Below, piece after piece: positions 8,603 through 16,697 of a stretch of DNA of 64,000 nucleotides. The notes under the pieces are model-generated. The model searched no databases. It was not told the origin of the DNA and saw only the letters and a list, made by a program, of their open reading frames with translations. Position numbers and translations under genes: made by a program. The stretch is from Wolinella sp052170135. Lineage in GTDB: Bacteria > Campylobacterota > Campylobacteria > Campylobacterales > Helicobacteraceae. The stretch spans positions 1 to 64,000 of the forward strand of contig JBQNBC010000001.1 of the NCBI GenBank assembly GCA_052170135.1, in the 5' to 3' direction. The first letter of the stretch is position 1, and every line of letters starts with the position of its first letter.

Positions 8603-10696
8603 ATGAGTCTAAGCGACCCAAAACTCTATTTTAACCGTGAGCTTTCATGGCTACAGTTCAACACGCGCGTGCTAAAAGAGGCAATGAATCGTCGCAATCC
8701 ACTCCTGGAGCGATTAAAGTTTATCGCGATTTATGGGACAAATCTTGATGAATTCTACATGATACGTGTAGCAGGGCTAAAGCGCCTATACGCAGCTGGA
8801 ATCACCGAAAGCGGTGCGGATAGACTAACTCCACTTCAACAACTAAGCGCAATTAGAGAATCGTTGCACGAAGAGAAGAAGAATCTTGAGTTGCTATTTG
8901 ACGAAGTCAGGGGCGAGCTTGAGAAAGAAGGGCTTGTTATCCGTGAGTTTTACGAGCTAGATAGCGACAAAAAAAGAGAGTTACGCGCCTATTTCGATTC
9001 TTATCTATATCCGATTATTATCCCAATCGCAGTTGATGCTACACATCCGTTTCCACACCTAAACAACCTAAGCTTCGCTATCGTTGTGAAGTTACAAAAC
9101 AGCGAAAATCCAAATGAAATCAAGTTTGGCATGGTGAGGATTCCTCGCATGTTGCCACGCTTTATCGAGATGAGTGATAACACATACGTGCCAATAGAGA
9201 CTGTGGTTGGAGAGTTTATCGGCGAAGTTTTTGACGGATATGAAGCACTAGAGTATGCGCCTTTTAGAGTCACTCGCAATGCAGATATGGAGATTGAAGA
9301 GGAAGAAGCTGATGACTTCATGGAGATAATGGAGGAGGGGCTAAAGCTCCGCAAGAAAGGGGAAATAGTACGCCTTGAAGTGGGCAAAGGGATGGATGAG
9401 GAACTGTTTAGATTCCTCAATATGCACCTAAAAGTCAATGCCGATGATATCTATCAATATAAAATCCCTCTCAATCTAAATGCACTGTGGCAAATAGTGG
9501 GCAATAAGAATTTTGCCCACCTCACATATCCTACGTACAATCCACGCACGCTCCCACCGCTGGATAAAAATGCGGATATATTTTCAATTCTAGACTCCAA
9601 TGATGTCGTAATGTTTCATCCTTATGAGAGTTTTGACCCGGTCGTAAGTCTCATACAAAGTGCGGCAAAAGATCCTGACGTATATTCTATCCGCATGACT
9701 CTCTATCGCGTGGGCAAAAACTCACCGATAGTAAAAGCTCTAATGGAAGCAGCAGAAAATAACAAGCAAGTAACCGCACTAGTCGAGCTTAAGGCACGCT
9801 TTGACGAGGAAAATAATCTCCACTGGGCAAAGGCTCTAGAATCAGCAGGTGCACACGTGATTTATGGCGTACCAGGGCTAAAGGTACATGCCAAAATCGC
9901 ACTAGTAATCCGCAAAGTAGGCAATGAGCTACGTGAATACGTCCATCTATCAACAGGTAACTACAACCCAGCCACGGCGAAAATATATACGGATATTAGC
10001 TTCCTCTCATCAAAGCGAGAATTCACACAAGATGCGACGAAGTTTTTCCATAACTTATCTGGATTCTCACACCGCTCAAAGCTTGACACTATCTCAGCTG
10101 CGCCTTTACAAATCAAGCCAAGGCTGCTATCCCTAATCGAACACGAAACAAAAATGGGTGCAGAAGGACGCATAATCCTAAAAGCAAACTCAGTGGTTGA
10201 TATTGACATCATAAAAGCCCTCTATAAAGCATCCCAAGCTGGTGTAAAAATCGACCTCATCGTACGAGGAATCTGCTGCTTACGCCCAGGTGTAGCGGGA
10301 GTAAGTGAAAATATCAGAGTAATATCAATTATCGGTCGTTATCTAGAGCATGCAAGAATCTACTACTTCAAAAATAGCACACCAAGCATCTACTTCTCTA
10401 GCGCTGACCTAATGCCAAGAAATCTAGAGCGACGTGTAGAGTTAATGACTCCGATGTTTGATGAATTTGTCTCCGAAAAACTCCTAGGAATCCTAAAGCT
10501 ACAAATCGATGACAATATGCAATCCTACGAGCTAAAAGAAGATGGTAGCTACGAAAAAATCACAACAGAGGGCAAGGGAATCAATAGCCAAAGAATCTTT
10601 GAAGAGTATGTAAGTGCACTGTACGCCTCAATAAAGCGCGAAGAAGAAGAGCACAAGGCGCAACGCCTTGCAAAACGAATGTTTAAGGAGAGTTAG
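8603..10696 (+). CDS. ppk1: Polyphosphate kinase 1
   Basis: Makes long-chain polyphosphate from ATP, supporting stress survival. The 697 residues match PPK1 length. The N-terminal domain has RELSWLQFN (12-20) and the ATP-adenine-contacting GTNLDEFYMIRVAG (45-58). The phospholipase D-like catalytic domains carry the autophosphorylated histidine in LKVHAKIALV (H429) and the following STGNYNP. The ATG follows AAAGGAG, and TACAAT at 8560-8565 is a plausible -10. Its stop codon overlaps the GTG of the next gene by one base, suggesting a ppk1-carbonic anhydrase-like-TRIC transcription unit. Confidence 0.95.
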   Translation: MSLSDPKLYFNRELSWLQFNTRVLKEAMNRRNPLLERLKFIAIYGTNLDEFYMIRVAGLKRLYAAGITESGADRLTPLQQLSAIRESLHEEKKNLELLFDEVRGELEKEGLVIREFYELDSDKKRELRAYFDSYLYPIIIPIAVDATHPFPHLNNLSFAIVVKLQNSENPNEIKFGMVRIPRMLPRFIEMSDNTYVPIETVVGEFIGEVFDGYEALEYAPFRVTRNADMEIEEEEADDFMEIMEEGLKLRKKGEIVRLEVGKGMDEELFRFLNMHLKVNADDIYQYKIPLNLNALWQIVGNKNFAHLTYPTYNPRTLPPLDKNADIFSILDSNDVVMFHPYESFDPVVSLIQSAAKDPDVYSIRMTLYRVGKNSPIVKALMEAAENNKQVTALVELKARFDEENNLHWAKALESAGAHVIYGVPGLKVHAKIALVIRKVGNELREYVHLSTGNYNPATAKIYTDISFLSSKREFTQDATKFFHNLSGFSHRSKLDTISAAPLQIKPRLLSLIEHETKMGAEGRIILKANSVVDIDIIKALYKASQAGVKIDLIVRGICCLRPGVAGVSENIRVISIIGRYLEHARIYYFKNSTPSIYFSSADLMPRNLERRVELMTPMFDEFVSEKLLGILKLQIDDNMQSYELKEDGSYEKITTEGKGINSQRIFEEYVSALYASIKREEEEHKAQRLAKRMFKES

Positions 10697-11223
10697 TGCT
10701 CCTTTCTTTTGATGGGGCTACACCCAAAATCCCACACTCTGTGCTGGTGTGCGAAGGAAGCTATATAATCGGTGATGTCGAGATTGGCGAGGATAGCTCA
10801 GTGTGGTTTGGTGCAGTGATACGAGGCGATGTACACAAAATAAGAATTGGTGCGCGAGTGAGCGTACAAGATGGCTCTGTGCTACACGTAACGCACCATA
10901 CACTCCCTGATAAAAGCGATGGAAATGCACTACAAATCGGTAATGATGCGACAATTGGACATCGTGTGATTTTGCATGGTTGTACTATAGATTCTCGTGT
11001 GCTTGTGGGCATGGGAGCGATAGTCATGGATGGCGCAGAGATTGGGAGTGATAGTATCATTGGTGCTGGAGCCGTAGTTACAAAGGGCAAAAAATTCCCG
11101 CCAAGAAGCCTGATTCTTGGCTCACCAGCAAGCTTTATACGAACCTTAAGTGATGAAGAAGTCATCGAAATAGAAGCACATGCGCATAGATATGTTGAGT
11201 TTCAACGGCGATACACGAGGTAG
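10696..11223 (+). CDS. Gamma-class carbonic anhydrase-like protein (YrdA/PaaY family)
   Basis: Left-handed beta-helix hexapeptide-repeat protein of 175 aa, probably a trimer with zinc at the subunit interfaces. The repeats run from about residue 12 to 140 (IGDVEIGEDSSVWFGAVIRG, later IGAGAVVTKG). The three metal-binding histidines correspond to the His pair in HVTHHTL and the His in TIGHRVILHG. The start is GTG at 10696, overlapping the ppk1 stop by one base, with AAGGAG just before it inside ppk1. Some family members are active carbonic anhydrases and others acyltransferase-like, so the activity is not certain. Confidence 0.85.
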   Translation: MLLSFDGATPKIPHSVLVCEGSYIIGDVEIGEDSSVWFGAVIRGDVHKIRIGARVSVQDGSVLHVTHHTLPDKSDGNALQIGNDATIGHRVILHGCTIDSRVLVGMGAIVMDGAEIGSDSIIGAGAVVTKGKKFPPRSLILGSPASFIRTLSDEEVIEIEAHAHRYVEFQRRYTR

Positions 11224-11226
11224 TCT

Positions 11227-11838
11227 TTGGATTATTTTTGGATTTTTGACGTTATAGGGCTTGTGGCATTTGCCGTGAGTGGATTCCTCGTTGGGGTGCG
11301 TAAGAATCTAGACATTCTAGGTATTGCAATAGCCGCATTTAGCACAGCTATTGGTGGTGGGATAGTGCGCGATGCTATCTCTGGACGCATTCCATTTGTC
11401 TTTCGTGAATACTACCCGACGATTACAATTCTTCTAGCTATAACACTTGCGCTCCTCTTTCGTCTACATTTGCGCGATCAGATAGAACGGCGAAGTATAT
11501 TTATCATCATGGATGCCATCGGGCTTGTAGCGTTTTCAATAGCTGGAGCAATGGTAGGAATCGAATACGAATTTAACTTTTTTGGTGTGATTCTTCTATC
11601 ATTTATAACAGCAGTGGGTGGAGGTATTTTACGCGATGTGATGGTTAATGAAATCCCATTTGTACTCACTAGCGAGTTTTATGGGACAGTCGCGATTTTA
11701 TGCGCACTATTGTTGGCGCTCTTGCATGCATGGCTTGGCACATTACCACTATTTGTGGTGATTTGTGTTGCATTTATAGGGCTCGGACTTAGACTATTTG
11801 GCTACTTTAGAGGCTGGCATTTGCCAAAGCTAAGATAA
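11227..11838 (+). CDS. TRIC / UPF0126 family cation channel-like membrane protein (YicG type)
   Basis: Small polytopic membrane protein of 203 aa with seven hydrophobic segments. Two internally homologous halves each carry a glycine-rich motif, GGGIVRD near residue 41 and GGGILRD near residue 131, each followed by a PFV stretch. That duplicated pattern defines prokaryotic trimeric intracellular cation channel relatives, which conduct monovalent cations. The start is a TTG only 3 nt after the upstream stop, so translation is probably coupled. The next ATG is too far into the first helix. Confidence 0.8.
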   Translation: MDYFWIFDVIGLVAFAVSGFLVGVRKNLDILGIAIAAFSTAIGGGIVRDAISGRIPFVFREYYPTITILLAITLALLFRLHLRDQIERRSIFIIMDAIGLVAFSIAGAMVGIEYEFNFFGVILLSFITAVGGGILRDVMVNEIPFVLTSEFYGTVAILCALLLALLHAWLGTLPLFVVICVAFIGLGLRLFGYFRGWHLPKLR

Positions 11839-11899
11839 TTTATCTCTATTCGCTCAAGAATGTAAAAACGTAAAATTCTACTTTATCCACTCTGCTCTT

Positions 11900-12346
11900 T
11901 TAAAAATCACTCTGCTGATTTTCAAGCATCCTAGCACCAGCATCATCTAATTCCCAAGCCTCATCAAATCTTTTCTTTATAATCTCACGCAGAGAATCCT
12001 CGCCACTATCATGCGCACCATCTGCATCAAAAATATCCTGCAAAAGCGTGTAAAGCTGAATATCATTTGTAATGATCTCTAAAGCCTTTTGACGATCCAG
12101 GATATATTCCTCATAATTTTTCTTGTAATCGTCAAGTCTAAGCAAAATACGATCATACACGCTCTCTACGAGATTTTTTGGATTAACCCTCTCCTTTAAA
12201 ATCTCCATAGCACACTTTAGCTCCTCTTCGTGCACCTGCTTGTCGAAGTAGATTGCCACTGGTAAAATTATCATGAGTTGCTCTATATCCGCGCCAAGCG
12301 AGCGTGTTTTAAGATAAAGTAAGAATCTACTAATAAATAATTCCAT
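11900..12346 (-). CDS. Hypothetical all-helical acidic protein (TerB-like in appearance)
   Basis: A 148-residue soluble protein. The first two thirds are amphipathic helix, including LMIILPVAIYFDKQVHEEELK, which resembles the metal-binding helical repeat of TerB/DjlA-type domains. The tail is acidic with a predicted disordered region around SGEDS and ends NQQSDF. There is no signal peptide or membrane segment. The gene starts 2 nt after argB on the same strand, so it is probably translated from the argB message. I do not recognise a named family with confidence, and function is unknown. Confidence 0.65.
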   Translation of the reverse strand: MELFISRFLLYLKTRSLGADIEQLMIILPVAIYFDKQVHEEELKCAMEILKERVNPKNLVESVYDRILLRLDDYKKNYEEYILDRQKALEIITNDIQLYTLLQDIFDADGAHDSGEDSLREIIKKRFDEAWELDDAGARMLENQQSDF

Positions 12347-12348
12347 GG

Positions 12349-13203
12349 CTAATCTTCAAGAAACTCCGTACCGATTCCTTCACTTGTGAAGAGCTCCAAA
12401 AGCAGCGCATGCTCCAAGCGCCCATCTATGATATGCGCCTTCTCCACGCCGCCACGCACACAATCTAGACACGCATCCACCTTTGGTATCATGCCACCAC
12501 TTATCACACCGCTACGTTTATACCCCTCTGCCTCATCAAGTGTCAGACTCTCCAAAAGCTCACCATCGCCATCTAGCACACCTCGTGTGTCAGTCAAAAA
12601 TATCGCTTTCTTTGCTTTTATTGCTTTTGCAATTTCACTTGCGGCTGTATCTGCGTTTATGTTATAGCCAGGATGTCCAGCCTCTTTGCCTTCAGCCACA
12701 GGAGCTATGACTGGGACGAATCCTTGAGAGAGTAGATTTTGGACTATCTCAGCCCTCACTTCAACCACCTCGCCTGTATAGCCAAATCGTCCATTATCTT
12801 TTGGTTTTGCCTTTAGAAGCGAGGAATCTTTACCGCTAATACCAACAGCCTTTATGCCATGGTGATTTAAAAATGATGTCAACTCTTTGTTTATATCACC
12901 ACTAAGCACCATTTCAACAACTTTCATAGAATCAATACAAGTGACTCTATGCCCATCAATAAACTTACTCTCAATTCCAAGTCGCTCAAGTAGCTCAGTA
13001 ATCTTCTTACCACCTCCATGCACTATCACAGGGCGGATTCCAAGCATATACATAAGCACGATATCAATCGCAAATTGCTCCTTTAACACAGGATTTATCT
13101 GCGCCGAACCGCCATATTTTATCACCATCGTACTGCCACTAAAAAGCTTAATGTGCGGCAAAGAATCGAGTAGAATTGAAACAATTTTTGAATGTTTTTG
13201 CAT
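12349..13203 (-). CDS. argB: Acetylglutamate kinase
   Basis: Phosphorylates N-acetylglutamate, the second step of arginine synthesis. The 284-aa amino-acid kinase fold shows the N-terminal VIKYGGSAQ (phosphate-binding Lys), the glycine-rich VIVHGGGKKI, NADTAA, and the SGGMIPKVDACLDCVRGGV segment near residue 235. The start is the ATG at 13203, divergent from the downstream-reading hydroxyacid dehydrogenase with 76 bp between them. The helical unknown gene follows 2 nt later. The length is slightly shorter than the usual roughly 295 aa, but all motifs are present. Confidence 0.93.
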   Translation of the reverse strand: MQKHSKIVSILLDSLPHIKLFSGSTMVIKYGGSAQINPVLKEQFAIDIVLMYMLGIRPVIVHGGGKKITELLERLGIESKFIDGHRVTCIDSMKVVEMVLSGDINKELTSFLNHHGIKAVGISGKDSSLLKAKPKDNGRFGYTGEVVEVRAEIVQNLLSQGFVPVIAPVAEGKEAGHPGYNINADTAASEIAKAIKAKKAIFLTDTRGVLDGDGELLESLTLDEAEGYKRSGVISGGMIPKVDACLDCVRGGVEKAHIIDGRLEHALLLELFTSEGIGTEFLED

Positions 13204-13279
13204 GATTTCACTCGCTTAATAGGGAATCCCCGAGGTTTTGCATGGCATTATAACAATAAAACTATCTTAAAGATTATTC

Positions 13280-14224
13280 ATGAATAAATGCAAAATAGCC
13301 ATACTAGATGCTCTCACACTAGGCGAATGCGATCTAGATGCAATCCGTAGCTTTGGTGAACTTCAAATATACAACACAACAAAGCCAAGCGAACGACTTC
13401 TGCACGCTAGCGAACATGAGATTATAATCACAAACAAGGTGCTTTTGGATCGTGATATCCTATCGCAACTACCAGACTTGCGTCTCATCTGCATCTCGGC
13501 TACTGGCATGAACAATGTCGATCTAGAATATGCCACAGAGCGCGGGATTTCCGTTAAAAATGTCGCTGGCTACTCTACAAGTAGTGTCGCACAGCACACG
13601 CTTACGCTCGCTCTATCGATGCTAGGAAATCTCGCCTATTATAGCCACTACACCGCCAGCGGAGCATGGCAAAAAAGTGAAGTTTTCACACATCTTGAGC
13701 GTGATTTAGTCGAACTAGATCGCAAAAGATGGGGTATCATCGGCATGGGGGCGATAGGTCAGCGCACAGCACAACTAGCCAGTGCCTTTGGTGCGGATGT
13801 TTGCTACTACTCCACAAGTGGCATAAACAACATGCAAAGCTACTCAAGAATCGATCTTGACATGCTGTTACAAACCTGCGATATCATCTCTATCCACGCC
13901 CCACTAAACCCACAAACTGCAAATTTAATAGGAGAATCTGAGCTTATGATGATAAGCGATTCTGCGATTCTTATCAATGTTGGACGTGGAGGAATCATAG
14001 ATGAAGAAGCACTCGCAAAAGTGATGCATAAAAAGCCGATACGCGTCGCGCTAGATGTCCTAGAGCATGAGCCAATAAGAGAGAGTCACCCGCTTTTAGA
14101 TAAAACTCTATCTCCTCGCTTAATCATCACCCCACACATAGCATGGGGATACAAAGAATCTCGCAAGCGGTTAATTGATGGAATTGCAAAAAATATCGCG
14201 GAGTTTTTAGAAGGCAAGAAGTAA
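13280..14224 (+). CDS. D-2-hydroxyacid dehydrogenase (HprA/glycerate dehydrogenase-like)
   Basis: NAD-dependent dehydrogenase of 314 aa. The N-terminal catalytic half is followed by a Rossmann dinucleotide-binding motif, GIIGMGAIGQRTAQLA (about 152-167). The catalytic Arg lies in INVGRGGIIDEEAL near residue 236, the Glu in the following strand-helix, and the catalytic His in ITPHIAWGY near residue 286. The substrate (hydroxypyruvate/glycerate or another 2-oxoacid) cannot be fixed from sequence. It is the last core-type gene before the AT-rich Fic-HipA insert. Its stop lies 65 bp before the Fic start. Confidence 0.85.
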   Translation: MNKCKIAILDALTLGECDLDAIRSFGELQIYNTTKPSERLLHASEHEIIITNKVLLDRDILSQLPDLRLICISATGMNNVDLEYATERGISVKNVAGYSTSSVAQHTLTLALSMLGNLAYYSHYTASGAWQKSEVFTHLERDLVELDRKRWGIIGMGAIGQRTAQLASAFGADVCYYSTSGINNMQSYSRIDLDMLLQTCDIISIHAPLNPQTANLIGESELMMISDSAILINVGRGGIIDEEALAKVMHKKPIRVALDVLEHEPIRESHPLLDKTLSPRLIITPHIAWGYKESRKRLIDGIAKNIAEFLEGKK

Positions 14225-14289
14225 ATTTTGGATAAAACAGCCAGCTACAATTAAAGAAAACAGCAACATTCAGAAAGCGAGAGTTAATA

Positions 14290-14868
14290 ATGAAAGATGC
14301 TGATAGAGAGAGCATCATAAGAGCTTATGAGCTTTTTGAAAGCGAAGCTATCAAGAATATAGAGGTAGGAACCATAAAAGGTCTGTGTGATATACATAAG
14401 TATATTTTTAACGGCTTGTATGATTTTGCAGGGCAAATTAGAGGGGTAAATATTTTAAAGGGCAGTTTTAGGTTTGCAAACTCTTTGTATCTAAAGGAAA
14501 TTTTGCCAAAAATAGAACAAATGCCACAAAGTAATTTAGATGAGATAATCGAAAAATATATTGAGATGAATATCGCACACCCTTTTTTAGAGGGCAACGG
14601 CAGAACTATGAGAATATGGCTTGATATGATATTAAAGCAAGAGCTAAAAATGGTTGTGGATTGGCGCAATGTGGATAAATTTAAATACCTGCAGGCAATA
14701 GAAAGAAGCCCGATAAATGACCTTGAAATTAAAACGCTAATAAAGGCAAGCTTAACCGATAAGATCGATGATAGCGATGTTATCTTTAAAGGTATAGAGC
14801 AGTCATATTATTACGAGGGGATAGAAATTAAGGATAAAAAATCCGAATATTTTTCTAAGGCTACCTAG
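14290..14868 (+). CDS. fic: Class III Fic adenylyltransferase toxin with its own C-terminal inhibitory motif
   Basis: Fic-domain enzyme of 192 aa predicted to transfer AMP from ATP onto a target protein. The active-site loop is complete: HPFLEGNGRT at residues 97-106 (H97, E101, N103, R105). The C-terminal helix carries SYYYEG at 172-177, which fits the (S/T)xxxE(G/N) auto-inhibition signature. Together with the size this places it in class III, the group of Neisseria meningitidis NmFic, where tyrosines next to this motif are auto-adenylylated and gyrase B is a target. No separate antitoxin is needed in that class. GC is about 33% over 14401-14700, and the gene has no GAATC/GATTC pentamer. 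It shares an operon with the HipA-like kinase 22 nt downstream. Confidence 0.88.
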   Translation: MKDADRESIIRAYELFESEAIKNIEVGTIKGLCDIHKYIFNGLYDFAGQIRGVNILKGSFRFANSLYLKEILPKIEQMPQSNLDEIIEKYIEMNIAHPFLEGNGRTMRIWLDMILKQELKMVVDWRNVDKFKYLQAIERSPINDLEIKTLIKASLTDKIDDSDVIFKGIEQSYYYEGIEIKDKKSEYFSKAT

Positions 14869-14890
14869 TTAAGTCATGCTGGAGACAAAA

Positions 14891-16096
14891 ATGAGAACTT
14901 ACCACCTAAAAAATAAAGACGATCTGATTTTAAAATTTGAAGTTGATAGCGTAAAAACAGAGGTGTTTGGCAAGACAACTTACGAACAAATACTAATAAG
15001 TGCAGAAATTTTAAACAACCGCCTACCTATAACCATTGATAAAGACGACTTAAAAAACTCATTAAAAAAATGGATAGAAGTAAGAAAAATACCTAGCAAT
15101 AGGCAATTTGTGGAAAAAATAGTAGCTTCTTACGGAGGTAGCGAAAATAATTTTATGGACTATATCGACGTATCTTTAGCCCTTAGCCTAAATGATACTT
15201 TTTGGGTTACTCCAGCAGACAGCGATTACAAATGGAGCGATTACAATCTTTATGAGAATAAATTTGACGAAGCCTTGTCTTTAGTCGCCTTTAGCGGTAT
15301 GAGCCATAAAGTAAGTGGCTTTACTTCATCGCCTGAATATACGACTAATGGCATGCTTAGAAAGTGCTGGCATAGGCATAACGATGAAATTTATCTTCTT
15401 AAAGGCTCGGGTGAAACCTATGCAAACGGCGGCAAAGAAGCTTACTCCGAATTTTATATGGCACAAGTTGCTAAGGCTTTAAGCTTAGAGTATACAGACT
15501 ATGGCTTAACGAAATTTCACGAGCAGATAGTAAGCTTTTGCAAGCTTTTTACTAGCCAAAAAGAGGGCTATATGCCTATATATTATTTGCTATCTAAGGA
15601 CGAAAGAAAAAGCAGTGGTAGCGCATTAATCAATGCTATCTCTGAAATTTATAGGAAAGACAAACTAAGAGACTTATTGCTCTTTGACGCAATTATTTAC
15701 AACACCGATAGGCATTTGGGTAACTTTGGCATGATGGTTAATAACGACACTGGTGGGCTGATCCGACCAGCCCCGATATTTGATAATGGCTTGTCGATGA
15801 TGAATTCTTTAACCAAAGACGAACTAAAAGATATAAGCGCAGCACTATCGAAAACGATGTCATTTTTTAGATATGACTTTGATACGCAACTAAAACTTGC
15901 AGTCGATGAGCGACATTTGGACGGATTAGAGCGACTTAGTAAATTTGAGTTTGCCAAACATGCTGAATTTAACTTGGATGATGAGTGGTTATTTCCAGTG
16001 CAAGAGCATATAAAAGAAAGGGCTAAAAAGGCTATTTACTTCTACGAGGAAATAGAGCAGAATCGGCATACAAATACAAAAAGACTTAGAAGATGA
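14891..16096 (+). CDS. HipA-like serine/threonine kinase without a HipB partner
   Basis: Protein of 401 aa whose C-terminal two thirds have a HipA-type kinase core. Visible are the ATP-binding lysine K171 in IYLLKGSGET, a helix glutamate in EAYSEFYM, the catalytic loop YNTDRHLGNFG (270-280; D273, N278) and the metal-binding PIFDNGLSM (D298). Residues 1-130 are not the usual HipA N-terminal domain and end in the module SLNDTFWVTP. I start at the ATG at 14891, because GGAG precedes it by 6 nt; an in-frame ATG at 14876 has no site. No HipB-like DNA-binding antitoxin gene is adjacent. The partner is the Fic gene, same strand. AT-rich composition and near absence of the host pentamer suggest transfer. 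Confidence 0.8.
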   Translation: MRTYHLKNKDDLILKFEVDSVKTEVFGKTTYEQILISAEILNNRLPITIDKDDLKNSLKKWIEVRKIPSNRQFVEKIVASYGGSENNFMDYIDVSLALSLNDTFWVTPADSDYKWSDYNLYENKFDEALSLVAFSGMSHKVSGFTSSPEYTTNGMLRKCWHRHNDEIYLLKGSGETYANGGKEAYSEFYMAQVAKALSLEYTDYGLTKFHEQIVSFCKLFTSQKEGYMPIYYLLSKDERKSSGSALINAISEIYRKDKLRDLLLFDAIIYNTDRHLGNFGMMVNNDTGGLIRPAPIFDNGLSMMNSLTKDELKDISAALSKTMSFFRYDFDTQLKLAVDERHLDGLERLSKFEFAKHAEFNLDDEWLFPVQEHIKERAKKAIYFYEEIEQNRHTNTKRLRR

Positions 16097-16188
16097 TAGG
16101 TTATATTTTTTAATATTTTAAGCTAAGTATAATTACCAAAATTTTCTTTTTGTATATTTCACCTTGAAATTTTTAACAAGGAATAAAA

Positions 16189-16538
16189 ATGGCAAGCTAT
16201 ACAGATATAATGCAAAGTGAATTGGGAAAAGAAATGCTTAAATCACAGGAACAATCTTATTAACTTCATATAAATAAACATACAAATCAGATTGGTAAAG
16301 AGATTTTCAATTCTTGGAATCCATACAAACTACAAAATAAACATCCGCTTGCTGTTGCTACTGCAAAAGCTTATGATGAAATGTTGGACAGAGTTATTCC
16401 GTAAGATATCGTGCTTTCTACTCGCTTTCAAAATTGGCTTATCATAGAAAAAATGAATTGATGGTTGATAGTAAAATCAAAGAGTTCAACTCTTATATTT
16501 TTATGAAAATAGACCAAGAAGAATCCAGAGTGTATTAG
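16189..16538 (+). pseudogene. Broken gene of unknown function downstream of the HipA-like kinase
   Basis: A decayed reading frame after a good ribosome-binding site (AACAAGGAATAAAA). From ATG 16189 the protein reads MASYTDIMQSELGKEMLKSQ to a stop at 16261. The same frame then stays open through a protein-like stretch (NSWNPYKLQNKHPL, KAYDEMLDRVIP) to a second stop at 16402. The remainder continues in another frame from 16404 (RYRAFYSLSKLAYHRKNELM) to a stop at 16536. One nonsense mutation plus one frameshift would explain this. I do not recognise the family. It belongs to the same AT-rich insert as fic and the kinase. Confidence 0.5.
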
Positions 16539-16566
16539 AGCACATAAATATTAGCCCATATGGCAC

Positions 16567-16606
16567 GCTAATTGAGATTCTCTAAAATAAGAGAATCTCA
16601 ATTAGC
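16567..16606. terminator. Perfect 17-bp inverted repeat with 6-nt loop
   Basis: Arms 16567-16583 and 16590-16606 are exact reverse complements around the loop AAAATA. It lies between the end of the rightward Fic-HipA block and the leftward pheA gene. No long T run follows on either strand, so it may be a bidirectional terminator or an insertion-boundary relic. Confidence 0.5.
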
Positions 16607-16697
16607 ATTATAGATGACTAATGAATTAGACATTCCATCGCCAAAGAAGAGATCAGGAATTAACCTCAAAACACACAAGGACTAGCGATGTGTGGCT

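Noticed and set aside
12386..13219. Three plus-strand open frames opposite argB
   Set aside because: They are Ser/Pro/His-rich shadows of a clear argB gene on the other strand.
14325..14669. Open minus-strand frame of 114 codons across the Fic gene
   Set aside because: It mirrors the Fic coding sequence, has no ribosome-binding site, and its residues are the antisense of conserved Fic motifs.
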